Origin: Chryseobacterium aquaeductus
Lineage (GTDB): Bacteria > Bacteroidota > Bacteroidia > Flavobacteriales > Weeksellaceae
Direction of reading: 5' to 3'
Assembly (NCBI RefSeq): GCF_905175375.1
Contig: NZ_CAJIMS010000001.1
Coordinates: 1,426,001 to 1,490,000, forward strand
DNA: 64,000 nucleotides
How positions within the stretch are numbered: the first letter of the stretch is position 1; each line of letters starts with the position of its first letter. The position numbers and the translations under genes were made by a program. This document shows, in pieces, positions 51,842 through 60,667 of the stretch. The notes under the pieces were generated by a model, which was given only the letters and a program-made list of their open reading frames with translations, made no database searches and had not been told where the DNA came from.

Positions 51842-53704
51842 ATGATTTCAGAAATATATGATGTAATTGTAGTAGGTGCAGGTCACGCAGGTTGTGAAGC
51901 TGCTGCTGCTGCTGCCAATTTAGGATCTAAGACTTTATTGGTTACTATGAATATGCAGACCATTGGACAGATGAGCTGCAACCCGGCAATGGGAGGAATT
52001 GCCAAAGGACAAATCGTAAGAGAAATAGACGCAATGGGAGGATATTCCGGAATTATTGCTGACAAATCTGCGATACAATTTAAAATGCTGAACCTTTCAA
52101 AAGGTCCCGCAATGTGGTCTCCAAGAACGCAAAATGACAGAATGCTATTTGCTGAAGAGTGGAGATATGCATTAGAAAATACTCCAAATCTTGACTTTTT
52201 TCAAGATATGGTAAAGAGCTTAATTATAGAAAATAATAAAGCAGTAGGAGTTGTAACTTCTTTAGGAATCGAAATCAGATCAAAAGCTGTAGTTCTTACA
52301 AACGGAACATTTCTTAACGGATTAATTCATGTTGGCGATAAACAGTTAGGAGGTGGCAGAATGGGTGAGCCAAGAGCTTTTGGTATTACCGAGCAATTGG
52401 TATCTATAGGCTTTGAATCTGGAAGAATGAAGACTGGTACTCCACCGAGAGTAGATGGTAGAAGTCTGGATTATTCTAAAATGGAAGAACAGAAAGGCGA
52501 TGAAAATCCTCAAAAATTCAGCTATTTAGATACTCCGAAATTAACCAAACAATTAAGTTGCCACATTGTTTATACAAACGAAACAGTACATGAAGTTTTA
52601 CGTGAAGGTTTCGACAGAAGCCCAATGTTTAACGGTACTATCCAAAGTTTAGGTCCAAGATACTGCCCAAGTATTGAAGATAAAATAAATCGTTTCGCAG
52701 AGCGTACAAGACATCAGCTTTTCGTAGAACCAGAAGGTTGGAGAACAGTTGAAATCTACGTAAATGGCTTTAGTTCTTCTTTACCTGAAGATGTTCAGAT
52801 TAAGGCAATGAAACATATTCCCGGATTTGAAAACGTAAAAGTATTCAGACCAGGCTATGCTATTGAATATGACTACTTCCCTCCTACTCAGCTAAAACAT
52901 ACTTTAGAAACAAAACTGGTAGATAATTTATATTTTGCAGGTCAGATTAATGGTACAACAGGATATGAAGAAGCGGCTGGACAAGGCTTAATGGCGGGTA
53001 TAAATGCTCACAATAAAGTACATGAGAAGGATGAATTCATCTTGAATAGAGATGAAGCTTATATTGGCGTTCTAATCGATGATTTGATTACCAAAGGTAC
53101 TGAAGAACCATATAGAATGTTTACTTCCAGAGCCGAATACAGGCTGCTTCTGAGACAAGATAATGCAGACATTCGTTTGACTGAAAAAGCATACCATTTA
53201 GGTTTAGCAAAGGAAGAGAGATTAAAAAAAGTTGAAGAAAAAATAACTAAAAGTCAGGAACTTGAAAGCTTTCTTCGAGAAACTTCTTTAAAGCCCGGAA
53301 TTATTAATCCTATTTTAGAAAGCATTGAAAGTAATCCTGTTGATCAGGCATACCGTGCTTCTCAGTTTCTTACAAGACCAAATATTACTTTAGATAAATT
53401 GGATCAGATAGATTCTATTAAAGAATTTACTGCAAAATACAGTGAAGAAGTGAGAGAACAGGCCGAAGTCAATATCAAATATAAAGGCTATATAGAAAAG
53501 GAAAAAGAAAACGTTGCGAAGTTGAACAGACTTGAAAATGTAAAAATCCCTGTAGATTTTGATTATATTAAAATTACAAGCCTTTCGTCAGAAGCCAAAC
53601 AAAAAATGACCAAAGTAAGACCTAAAACTTTGGCACAGGCCGGGAGAATCAGTGGCGTTTCTCCTGCAGATATCAACGTTTTAATGGTGTATTTAGGAAG
53701 GTAA
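51842..53704 (+). CDS. mnmG: tRNA uridine-5-carboxymethylaminomethyl modification enzyme MnmG (GidA)
   Basis: A 620-residue FAD enzyme that, with MnmE, modifies the wobble uridine of several tRNAs. It opens YDVIVVGAGHAGCEAA (FAD dinucleotide fold), then CNPAMGGIAKGQIVREIDAMGG, GTFLNGLIHVG and TGTPPRVDGRSLDYS, all standard. The C-terminal helical domain binds tRNA and MnmE. It is flanked on both sides by perfect parS palindromes. In many bacteria gidA lies near oriC, which fits. Confidence 0.96.
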   Translation: MISEIYDVIVVGAGHAGCEAAAAAANLGSKTLLVTMNMQTIGQMSCNPAMGGIAKGQIVREIDAMGGYSGIIADKSAIQFKMLNLSKGPAMWSPRTQNDRMLFAEEWRYALENTPNLDFFQDMVKSLIIENNKAVGVVTSLGIEIRSKAVVLTNGTFLNGLIHVGDKQLGGGRMGEPRAFGITEQLVSIGFESGRMKTGTPPRVDGRSLDYSKMEEQKGDENPQKFSYLDTPKLTKQLSCHIVYTNETVHEVLREGFDRSPMFNGTIQSLGPRYCPSIEDKINRFAERTRHQLFVEPEGWRTVEIYVNGFSSSLPEDVQIKAMKHIPGFENVKVFRPGYAIEYDYFPPTQLKHTLETKLVDNLYFAGQINGTTGYEEAAGQGLMAGINAHNKVHEKDEFILNRDEAYIGVLIDDLITKGTEEPYRMFTSRAEYRLLLRQDNADIRLTEKAYHLGLAKEERLKKVEEKITKSQELESFLRETSLKPGIINPILESIESNPVDQAYRASQFLTRPNITLDKLDQIDSIKEFTAKYSEEVREQAEVNIKYKGYIEKEKENVAKLNRLENVKIPVDFDYIKITSLSSEAKQKMTKVRPKTLAQAGRISGVSPADINVLMVYLGR

Positions 53705-53711
53705 TCAAATA

Positions 53712-53727
53712 TGTTTCACGTGAAACA
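53712..53727. promoter_or_regulatory. parS-like centromere site 2
   Basis: TGTTTCACGTGAAACA, a perfect 16-bp match to the ParB consensus and an 18-bp palindrome with its flanks (53711-53728). It starts 8 bases after the mnmG stop and is 1929 bp from site 1. Confidence 0.9.
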
Positions 53728-53738
53728 TTAAAAATAAA

Positions 53739-53787
53739 CAAAGGTATTTAGAAGCTTTAAAAACTTTTCTGAATACCTTTATTTTTA
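53739..53787 (+). terminator. Terminator of mnmG
   Basis: AAAGGTATT (about 53740-53748) and AATACCTTT (53772-53780) with an AGA/TCT extension form a stem, followed by ATTTTT. It lies just after parS site 2, so both sit in the 99 bases between mnmG and the methyltransferase gene. Confidence 0.65.
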
Positions 53788-53803
53788 AAATACAATACTC
53801 AAA

Positions 53804-54625
53804 ATGAAAATTAAAGATCATTTTCTTTCTCAAGAAATATTCGAAATACATGAAACCGAAACCCAAGGGGTTTTCAAAACTGCTCCTATTCCAACCAATA
53901 TTTCTAAATATTACGAAAGTGAAGACTACATTTCTCATCATCAGGACTCAGGAAGTTTAAAAGAAAAACTCTATAAATTTCTTCAATCTTTCAATCTTCA
54001 GTACAAGAAAACTATTCTCATTGACAGAATAAAAAAGAATTCTAAAGTACTAGATTACGGATGCGGTGCAGGAGAATTTGTGAAATTTATTGAAAATGAT
54101 TTTGAAACGTATGGTTTCGAACCAGATCCAGATGCTAAAACTGCAGCTACAAAAAAGGTCTCAAAAGCAAAAATAGTTGACAATATTAATTTCATTGAAA
54201 ACGATAGTTTAGAAGCAATTACTCTTTGGCATGTTTTCGAACACATCGAAAATCAAAGTGAAATGCTTTCTATTTTTCATTCAAAACTAAGAGAAAAAGG
54301 TTTATTGATTATTGCTGTTCCTAACCCTACTTCTTATGATGCAAAACATTATAAAGAATTTTGGGCAGCTTATGATGTACCCAGACACATCTATCATTTT
54401 TCTAAAAACGGAATGGAAAATCTTATCTCAAAAAATCAAAACTGGAAAATGAGAAAAATAAAACCTTTGGTTCTAGATTCATATTACATCTCGATGCTGA
54501 GCGAAAAATATAAAAAATCACCCCTGTTTTGGCTAAAAGCTGTAGTTCACGGAACGATTTCTAACGTAAAAGCACTTTTTTCCAACGAATTTTCGAGTTT
54601 GATATACATTATCGAAAAAAAATAG
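53804..54625 (+). CDS. Class I SAM-dependent methyltransferase
   Basis: A 273-residue methyltransferase. The SAM-binding motif I is VLDYGCGAGEFVKF (about residues 82-95), followed by an acidic motif II (YGFEPDPDA) and LWHVFEHIENQSEML. The N-terminal segment ISKYYESEDYISHHQD is typical of the group that acts on polysaccharide, quinone or lipid precursors. The substrate is unknown. It follows mnmG and parS site 2. A terminator follows at 54684. Confidence 0.85.
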   Translation: MKIKDHFLSQEIFEIHETETQGVFKTAPIPTNISKYYESEDYISHHQDSGSLKEKLYKFLQSFNLQYKKTILIDRIKKNSKVLDYGCGAGEFVKFIENDFETYGFEPDPDAKTAATKKVSKAKIVDNINFIENDSLEAITLWHVFEHIENQSEMLSIFHSKLREKGLLIIAVPNPTSYDAKHYKEFWAAYDVPRHIYHFSKNGMENLISKNQNWKMRKIKPLVLDSYYISMLSEKYKKSPLFWLKAVVHGTISNVKALFSNEFSSLIYIIEKK

Positions 54626-54683
54626 AAAGTTGATTTTTAAGCTATTTCTGAAAGCCAATTTTTACTAAAATTCGTCAAAAAAA

Positions 54684-54714
54684 CAAAAACTCAGGATAAT
54701 TACTGAGTTTTTTG
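54684..54714 (+). terminator. Terminator of the methyltransferase gene
   Basis: CAAAAACTCAG (54684-54694) pairs with CTGAGTTTTTTG (54703-54714), a stem of about 11 bp with a short loop, followed by T residues. Confidence 0.75.
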
Positions 54715-55103
54715 TTGGTTCATCTTTTTGCCATTTTAATTTTGATAAAATAATTTTTCTAACTTATATTAAATTTTAGAATTCAAATTAATGTTCAAAA
54801 GATTTTTTTATTTAATGAATTATAAATTTCCGAAATAGTTATTAACATCAGCTTAGTTATATTTCATTTTAACAATTTAAAATCTGTAAAGAAGAACTGA
54901 ACTTTAATAAAAATTTTACTAATTACTGAAAATACTGATTGTAATTAAATATTAATTTACCAATTACAAGTTTTTACAAAAACATCATTTATAGCTTTAC
55001 ACTAAAATTAAATATTGATTCTGATAAAATTTAATCTTTTAACTTTTAAATAAACTTCTAAAAGTCATTATATGATTTTATTTTAAAATTGTTTTAAATA
55101 AAA

Positions 55104-55130
55104 AAGTCTGCTGAATAATTCAGCAGACTT
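55104..55130 (-). terminator. Terminator of pgk
   Basis: AAGTCTGCTGAA (55104-55115) and TTCAGCAGACTT (55119-55130) form a 12-bp perfect stem with a 3-base loop. It is 23 bases past the pgk stop; the minus-strand read ends in a T run. Confidence 0.85.
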
Positions 55131-55152
55131 CAGAAAATATAATTTATAAAAT

Positions 55153-56343
55153 TTATTTATTGATTGCAGCAATTCCCGGAAGTTCTAAACCTTCCAGGCT
55201 TTCTAACATCGCTCCCCCTCCGGTAGAAACATAACTTACTTTATCGGCATAATCAAATTGCTTTACAAAAGCCACACTGTCTCCTCCTCCAACAAGCGAG
55301 AATGCTCCCATTTTTGTTGCTTCAGCAATACTATCACCCAAAGCAACAGTTCCTGCTGCAAAATTTGACATTTCGAAAACTCCAATTGGTCCATTCCAAA
55401 GAATTGTTCTAGAGTTTAAAAGTACATCATTAAAAAGTTCACGAGATTTTGGTCCGGCATCTAATCCCATCCATTCTTCAGGAATTTCATAAATATCAAC
55501 TTCTTTTCTTTCTGCATCATTATTGAAGCTTTCAGCAATCACAGTATCTGATGGCAGATATACTTTTACGTTATGTTCTTTTGCTTTACCTAGAATTTCT
55601 AGCGCTAAAGGCAATTTATCTTCCTCTACTAAAGAATTTCCTATCTTACCTCCAAGTGCTTTAACGAATGTGAATGCCATACCGCCACCAATGATTAAAT
55701 TATCAACAGCAGGTAAAATATTTTCTATAATGGTAATTTTAGTTGAAACTTTTGAGCCACCTAAGATAGCTGTCACAGGCTTTTCTCCGCTTTTCAGAAC
55801 TTTATCAATAGCTTTTAATTCATCTTCCATTAGTAAACCGAAAAATTTAGTCGAAGGAAAGTATTGAGCGATTACTGCTGTAGAAGCATGAGCTCTATGT
55901 GCAGTACCGAATGCGTCGTTTACATAAGCATCTCCCAATTTTGAAAGTTTTTCTGCAAATGCTTCATCTCCTTTTTCTTCTTCATTGTGAAAACGTAGAT
56001 TTTCCAGCAATAAGATCTCTCCGGGTTGAAGTTCAGAAGCAGCTTTCTCAGCCTTCTCTCCTATTGATTCTTCCACAAATTTTACTTTGTGTCCTAAAAC
56101 AGTTGTAACTTCATCAAGGATATTTTTTAAAGAAAATTCCTCCTTCACTTCGCCTTTAGGTCTTCCAAGGTGAGTCATCAAAATTACAGAACCACCATCT
56201 TTCAGAATTTTTTCTATGGTTGGTTTTACTGCAGAAATTCTTGTGTTATCTGTCACTTTAAACTGATCATCCTGAGGAACATTAAAATCAACTCTCACTA
56301 ACGCCTTTTTATCTTTGAAATTAAAATCACTGATTGTTTTCAT
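55153..56343 (-). CDS. pgk: Phosphoglycerate kinase
   Basis: A 396-residue glycolytic enzyme that makes ATP from 1,3-bisphosphoglycerate. The start [15 protein letters not shown] is diagnostic, as are [28 protein letters not shown], and the late [14 protein letters not shown]. The length is normal. It is the only clear minus-strand gene in the right-hand 18 kb and is highly expressed in most bacteria, so its direction is notable. The region upstream (56344-56891) holds the DnaA-box cluster. Confidence 0.96.
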   Translation of the reverse strand: MKTISDFNFKDKKALVRVDFNVPQDDQFKVTDNTRISAVKPTIEKILKDGGSVILMTHLGRPKGEVKEEFSLKNILDEVTTVLGHKVKFVEESIGEKAEKAASELQPGEILLLENLRFHNEEEKGDEAFAEKLSKLGDAYVNDAFGTAHRAHASTAVIAQYFPSTKFFGLLMEDELKAIDKVLKSGEKPVTAILGGSKVSTKITIIENILPAVDNLIIGGGMAFTFVKALGGKIGNSLVEEDKLPLALEILGKAKEHNVKVYLPSDTVIAESFNNDAERKEVDIYEIPEEWMGLDAGPKSRELFNDVLLNSRTILWNGPIGVFEMSNFAAGTVALGDSIAEATKMGAFSLVGGGDSVAFVKQFDYADKVSYVSTGGGAMLESLEGLELPGIAAINK

Positions 56344-56891
56344 AAATAACTTTGAATTTTTGTTTCACAAATGTAAGATTTTAAACTTTCTGAAAAGATC
56401 TAAATGAATAAAAGTTTCAAAAAACTTCCCACAAAACTCTCATTCAATAATCAACATTAATTTCTTTATAGATAAAAAAAAAGAATGATAGTTGTTGTTG
56501 AGTGTTGTGAGTTTAGGGGATAACTTTCCGCAAGAAACTTCATAACATACAGTTTGAGTTCTATTCATATTTAATTCACAATGTAATTAACTGATCATCT
56601 GAATTATTGAATACTTACTCACAAATATTAGTAATTTTTAAAAACTGTTAAATATTAGTTTCTCGAGTATGGAAAAAAGAAAGAATTATGACGGTAAAGA
56701 AATTGAAAGTTTTGTATTGAGTTTGTCAGGGTTTAGTTCATTAGCAAATTTTCCTATTAAAAAATATTATAGTTCAATAAAGTTTTCCACAGTTATTCAC
56801 ATTGCTTTTCACATTTTATGAGTGGGTAAATCACAATTTGTATTTTAATACTTAAATTTGCAGAATAATCTAAAGTATAAATAAGTTTGTA
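56344..56891. other. Gene-free region with DnaA-box-like cluster, candidate origin segment
   Basis: About 550 AT-rich bases between the divergent pgk and rpiB genes. TTTTCCACA (56783-56791), TTATTCACA (56793-56801) and CTTTTCACA (56805-56813) lie in tandem, 10 and 12 bp apart; the first two fit the degenerate DnaA consensus TTWTNCACA, and the third differs at one position. Weaker CACA-ending 9-mers are at 56361 and 56425, and a GGGGATAA on the opposite strand at 56516. The two perfect parS sites lie 3-5 kb to the left. No coding frame is convincing here. Confidence 0.45.
56853..56860 (+). promoter_or_regulatory. -7 box of rpiB
   Basis: TAAATTTG matches TAnnTTTG and ends 31 bases before the rpiB ATG. 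Confidence 0.5.
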
Positions 56892-57326
56892 ATGAAAAGA
56901 AAGATCGCTATTGCCGGAGACCATGCCGGTTTTGAGTATAAAGAAATCCTGAAAAAGCATCTTGAAGAACAATTTGAAGTACAAGATTTCGGTACGTTTT
57001 CTACTGACAGCGTAGACTATCCGGATTTTGTGCATCCTGCAGCAACTTCTGTTGAGAACGGAGAAAACGAATTGGGAATTCTAATCTGCGGAAGTGGAAA
57101 CGGAGTACAAATTACTGCCAACAAACATCAGAAAATTCGCTGTGCACTATGTTGGATGCCAGAAATTGCTGAGTTGGCAAGACAACACAATGATGCCAAT
57201 ATGATTTCTATCCCGGCAAGATTTATTTCTAAAGAAGTAGCTATAGAAATTGCTAATAAGTTTCTGTCTACCGATTTTGAAGGTGGAAGACATCAGACCA
57301 GAGTTGATAAAATAGCATTCTGCTAA
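56892..57326 (+). CDS. rpiB: Ribose-5-phosphate isomerase B
   Basis: A 144-residue LacAB/RpiB-type isomerase that interconverts ribose-5-phosphate and ribulose-5-phosphate. IAIAGDHAGFEYKE, the DSVDYPDFVHPAA segment and ILICGSGNGVQITANK are diagnostic; the GSGNG contains the active-site region. The late RARF-type ISIPARFIS and GGRHQTRVDKI are as usual. It is close to the right edge of the candidate origin region. A terminator follows. Confidence 0.93.
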   Translation: MKRKIAIAGDHAGFEYKEILKKHLEEQFEVQDFGTFSTDSVDYPDFVHPAATSVENGENELGILICGSGNGVQITANKHQKIRCALCWMPEIAELARQHNDANMISIPARFISKEVAIEIANKFLSTDFEGGRHQTRVDKIAFC

Positions 57327-57332
57327 ATCATA

Positions 57333-57364
57333 AAGGCTTGTAATTCAGTTTGCAAGCCTTATTT
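57333..57364 (+). terminator. Terminator of rpiB
   Basis: AAGGCTTG (57334-57341) and CAAGCCTT (57354-57361) form an 8-bp stem, followed by T-rich sequence. It starts 7 bases after the rpiB stop. Confidence 0.7.
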
Positions 57365-57377
57365 ATTATTTATTTCT

Positions 57378-57385
57378 TATATTTG
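57378..57385 (+). promoter_or_regulatory. Promoter of rnr with long leader
   Basis: TATATTTG is a perfect TAnnTTTG box. It ends 262 bases before the rnr ATG, so the messenger would have an unusually long leader of about 255 bases, which contains hairpins such as TTTGTAT/ATACAAA. Confidence 0.5.
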
Positions 57386-57647
57386 CATCATCAAACAGAA
57401 ATTACCAATCTGTTTATTTCCATTCAAACCTATAAATACGAAAGATATTATTAACAGGTTTTTCTCCTCTCTTCTCCTTTTTTGTATTAAATTTATACAA
57501 AACAAAAATTTCAATTCTTAAATAATAATTGGAAAAGAATTTAACTCATTATCAACAAAATAAAAACCTCGTACCAATGGTAGGAGAAAAATAATAAAAG
57601 AATTATCAGAGAAATTTGATAATTGTATTAAAATTTAAAAGAATAAA

Positions 57648-59798
57648 ATGCCAAAAAAAAATAAATACATAAGTCAGAAAAATGACTCAAAACTCTTGGA
57701 AATTGGAAGATTGATTCTCCGTTTTATGAATCAGAACCAAACCAAAATATACAATTACAAACAGATTTCAGATGGAATTGACTATAAAAATCCGAGACAA
57801 CGTGAGTTGGTCATCCAGTCTTTACATAAGCTTTTAGCAAATCAAAGAATCAAGGAAACAGAAAAAGGAAAATTCAGCATTAATCTTAATATTGAAGGAA
57901 CTTTAACTGGAATCATAGATTTTAATCAATCTGGAAATGCTTACGTAACTGTTGAGAATTTAAAGGATGATGTTTTCGTTCATGCAAAGAATGTGAAAGA
58001 TGCATTACAAGGCGATAAAGTTCTCATTGTTACCTACAATTTTAAAGGAAAAAAAATAGAAGGTTCTGTGCTGGAAGTTTTAGAAAGAAGCCGTACAGAG
58101 TTTGTAGGAACCTTCCAGCTTGTTCCGCATAAGGAATTCGGATTTGTAGTTTGTGATAAAAAGACAATCAACACAGATATTTTTATCCCAAAAGGTAAAA
58201 TAAATGGTGCAGAAAACGGCGATAAAGTCGTTGTAAAAATGCTTGAATGGAAAGCAGGAGATAAAAATCCTGATGGAGAAATTATAAAAGTTTTGGGAGC
58301 TCCGGGAGAACACGAAACTGAAATTCACTCGATCTTAGCTGAATACGGTTTGCCGTATAATTTCCCTGAAGAAGTAGAACAGGATGCAGAAAAAATCGAC
58401 AGAAGAATTACCGAAGAAGAGGTGGCAAAACGTAGAGATATGCGAAAAATCTGCACGTTTACTATTGACCCGAAAGATGCAAAAGATTTTGATGATGCGT
58501 TATCCATCCAAAAATTAGAAAACGGAAATTTGGAAATTGGTGTGCACATTGCCGATGTTTCTCATTATGTAGTTCCGGGAACGATGTTGGATGATGAAGC
58601 CTATGAAAGAGCAACTTCTGTATATCTGGTTGACCGTGTGGTACCGATGTTACCCGAAGTTTTAAGTAATGATGTTTGTTCGCTTCGTCCGAATGAAGAT
58701 AAATTTACCTTCTCAGCAGTTTTTGAGATGAATGATAAAGCTGAAGTGGTGAACGAATGGTTTGGAAGAACCGCAATTCACTCAGACAGAAGATTCACTT
58801 ATGAAGAAGCTCAGGAAAGAATTGAAACTCAGGAAGGTGATTTAACGGAAGAAATTCTTACACTCGACAGACTCGCAAAAATTATGCGCGATCAGAGAAT
58901 TAAAAACGGGGCTATTACTTTTGACAGAAGCGAAGTTAGATTTAATTTAAATGAAAAGAGCGAACCGATTGGGGTTTACTTTAAAGTCAGCAAAGACTCA
59001 AATCATTTGATTGAAGAATTCATGCTTTTGGCAAACAGAAAAGTATCGGAATTTGTTTCATTGAAGAAAGGAAGACCGAACAACAATACTTTTATTTACA
59101 GAATTCACGACGATCCGGATCCTGCTAAATTGGAAGCTTTAAGAGATTTCGTTTCCACTTTCGGATATAAAATGGATTTGGCAAACACCAAAAAAGTTGC
59201 CGAATCTTTGAATAATTTACTTTCTGAAGTAAAAGGAAAAGGAGAAGAAAATATGATAGAAACTCTGGCAATGCGAAGCATGAGCAAAGCGGTCTACTCT
59301 ACCGATCCGATTGGTCATTACGGACTTGGGTTTGACTATTATTCGCACTTCACCTCTCCTATCCGTCGATATCCCGATTTGCTTGCACACCGTTTGCTTC
59401 AACATTATTTGGATGGCGGAAAATCTCCTGACAGAAATGAACTGGAAGAAAAATCAAAACATTGCAGTGCCAGAGAACGTTTGGCTGCAGATGCAGAGAG
59501 AGATTCTATCAAATTTATGCAGGTAAAATTCATGGAGAAACATTTGGGAGAAACATTTACTGGTGTGATTTCTGGAGTTGCGGAATTTGGTTTTTGGGTG
59601 CAGATTCCAGAAAATGGTGCAGAAGGTTTGATCAAATTACGAGATTTGATGGATGATTCTTATACTTATGACAAGTCTACCCACGCTGTATATGGCTCAA
59701 GAACTGGGAACAGATACCAATTGGGTCAGGAAGTTAAAATAAAAGTTATTAAAGCGAATTTAATTCAGAAACAACTGGATTTTAAGATTGTTGATTAA
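57648..59798 (+). CDS. rnr: Ribonuclease R
   Basis: A 716-residue 3'-5' exoribonuclease of the RNB family. The order is a helix-turn-helix-like N-terminal domain (about 10-85), cold-shock domains (about 85-260), and the RNB catalytic domain, with the acidic cluster FTIDPKDAKDFDDALS near residue 279. The late YSHFTSPIRRYPDLLAHR motif and a C-terminal S1 domain (about 625-716: GVISGVAEFGFWVQIPENG) follow. It degrades structured RNA and works in rRNA quality control. It is monocistronic with a long leader and a terminator. Confidence 0.95.
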   Translation: MPKKNKYISQKNDSKLLEIGRLILRFMNQNQTKIYNYKQISDGIDYKNPRQRELVIQSLHKLLANQRIKETEKGKFSINLNIEGTLTGIIDFNQSGNAYVTVENLKDDVFVHAKNVKDALQGDKVLIVTYNFKGKKIEGSVLEVLERSRTEFVGTFQLVPHKEFGFVVCDKKTINTDIFIPKGKINGAENGDKVVVKMLEWKAGDKNPDGEIIKVLGAPGEHETEIHSILAEYGLPYNFPEEVEQDAEKIDRRITEEEVAKRRDMRKICTFTIDPKDAKDFDDALSIQKLENGNLEIGVHIADVSHYVVPGTMLDDEAYERATSVYLVDRVVPMLPEVLSNDVCSLRPNEDKFTFSAVFEMNDKAEVVNEWFGRTAIHSDRRFTYEEAQERIETQEGDLTEEILTLDRLAKIMRDQRIKNGAITFDRSEVRFNLNEKSEPIGVYFKVSKDSNHLIEEFMLLANRKVSEFVSLKKGRPNNNTFIYRIHDDPDPAKLEALRDFVSTFGYKMDLANTKKVAESLNNLLSEVKGKGEENMIETLAMRSMSKAVYSTDPIGHYGLGFDYYSHFTSPIRRYPDLLAHRLLQHYLDGGKSPDRNELEEKSKHCSARERLAADAERDSIKFMQVKFMEKHLGETFTGVISGVAEFGFWVQIPENGAEGLIKLRDLMDDSYTYDKSTHAVYGSRTGNRYQLGQEVKIKVIKANLIQKQLDFKIVD

Positions 59799-59815
59799 AA
59801 TTTAAAATAAATCAT

Positions 59816-59846
59816 CAAAGACCGTCACTGTGGCGGTCTTTTTGTT
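59816..59846 (+). terminator. Terminator of rnr
   Basis: AAAGACCG (59817-59824) pairs with CGGTCTTT, and the inner TCA/TGG pairs with one mismatch; a T run follows. It begins about 18 bases after the rnr stop. Confidence 0.75.
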
Positions 59847-59944
59847 TTAAAAATGCTTTTGTATTGAAATTTAAGTTTAAAAAATCACTTTTTACAGACA
59901 AATAAAAATATAATCTTTAAATTTGATTTTGAAACAGATTGTAA

Positions 59945-60631
59945 ATGTTTGAACTCATATTTTCGGCCATTGGTCTCGGTTTTATGCTGAGTCTTGTTTT
60001 TATTGGTCCTATCTTTTTTTTGCTCATAGAAACCAGTTTTTCAAGAGGTCCGAAACACGCTTTAGCACTGGATTTTGGTGTCATTACTGCAGATTTGTTG
60101 TGTATAGTAGCTGCCTATTATGCCAGTGCAGACATTGTAAATCTCATCGATAAACACCCAGGTTTTTATAGAATTACCTCCATTCTTATTCTCTCCTATG
60201 GGATTGTAATGCTGGTTACCAAAACCAAAATGCATTTGCCTGGCGAAGAAAAAATCATCAGTCAGAATTATATTAAAACTTTTTTAAATGGTTTCCTTCT
60301 CAATCTTTTGAACGTGGGAGTTATTCTGTTTTGGCTTCTAACGGTAATTGGAGTCCGCAATCAATATCCTGACACAGGAAATGGGATTCTTTATATAGGA
60401 ATTGTTATTGCAACTTATCTTTCCATTGATTTGATGAAAATTTTCTTGGCTAAACAGTTTCATTACAAACTGACTCAGAAATTAGCGAATAAAATCAGAC
60501 GAATTGTTGGGATTATTCTTATCATTTTCAGTTTCTTCATATTCCTGCAAAGTTTTAAGATGTTTAATCAGTTTGATAAAAAATTGGAGGAGGCTGAAAA
60601 GAAAGAATTAAAATACAAAAAAAACAGATAA
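59945..60631 (+). CDS. LysE family amino-acid exporter
   Basis: A 228-residue inner-membrane protein with six hydrophobic segments. It opens FELIFSAIGLGFMLSLVFIGPIFFLLIETSFSRG, which contains the family GP motif that precedes the first loop, and continues ALALDFGVITADLLCIVAAYYAS. The C-terminal tail is Lys-rich and cytoplasmic. LysE/RhtB-type proteins export amino acids or related solutes; the substrate is unknown. It is separate from rnr by a terminator and stands in the plus-strand run. Confidence 0.85.
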   Translation: MFELIFSAIGLGFMLSLVFIGPIFFLLIETSFSRGPKHALALDFGVITADLLCIVAAYYASADIVNLIDKHPGFYRITSILILSYGIVMLVTKTKMHLPGEEKIISQNYIKTFLNGFLLNLLNVGVILFWLLTVIGVRNQYPDTGNGILYIGIVIATYLSIDLMKIFLAKQFHYKLTQKLANKIRRIVGIILIIFSFFIFLQSFKMFNQFDKKLEEAEKKELKYKKNR

Positions 60632-60667
60632 ATCACCCTTAGGCATTATAGAACATCAAATAATTAA

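Larger units (their letters stand above)
54626..55152. other. Very AT-rich gene-free region
   Basis: About 530 bases between the convergent methyltransferase and pgk genes. Apart from the terminators at 54684-54714 and 55104-55130 nothing coding is visible. The block from 54730 to 55090 is extremely AT-rich. It could be a DNA-unwinding or nucleoid-binding region, given the nearby parS sites; this is inference. Confidence 0.4.

Noticed and set aside
56401..56530. GGGGATAA and CTTCCCACA as full DnaA boxes
   Set aside because: Each differs from the consensus at two or more positions; only the three-box array at 56783-56813 is counted as real support.
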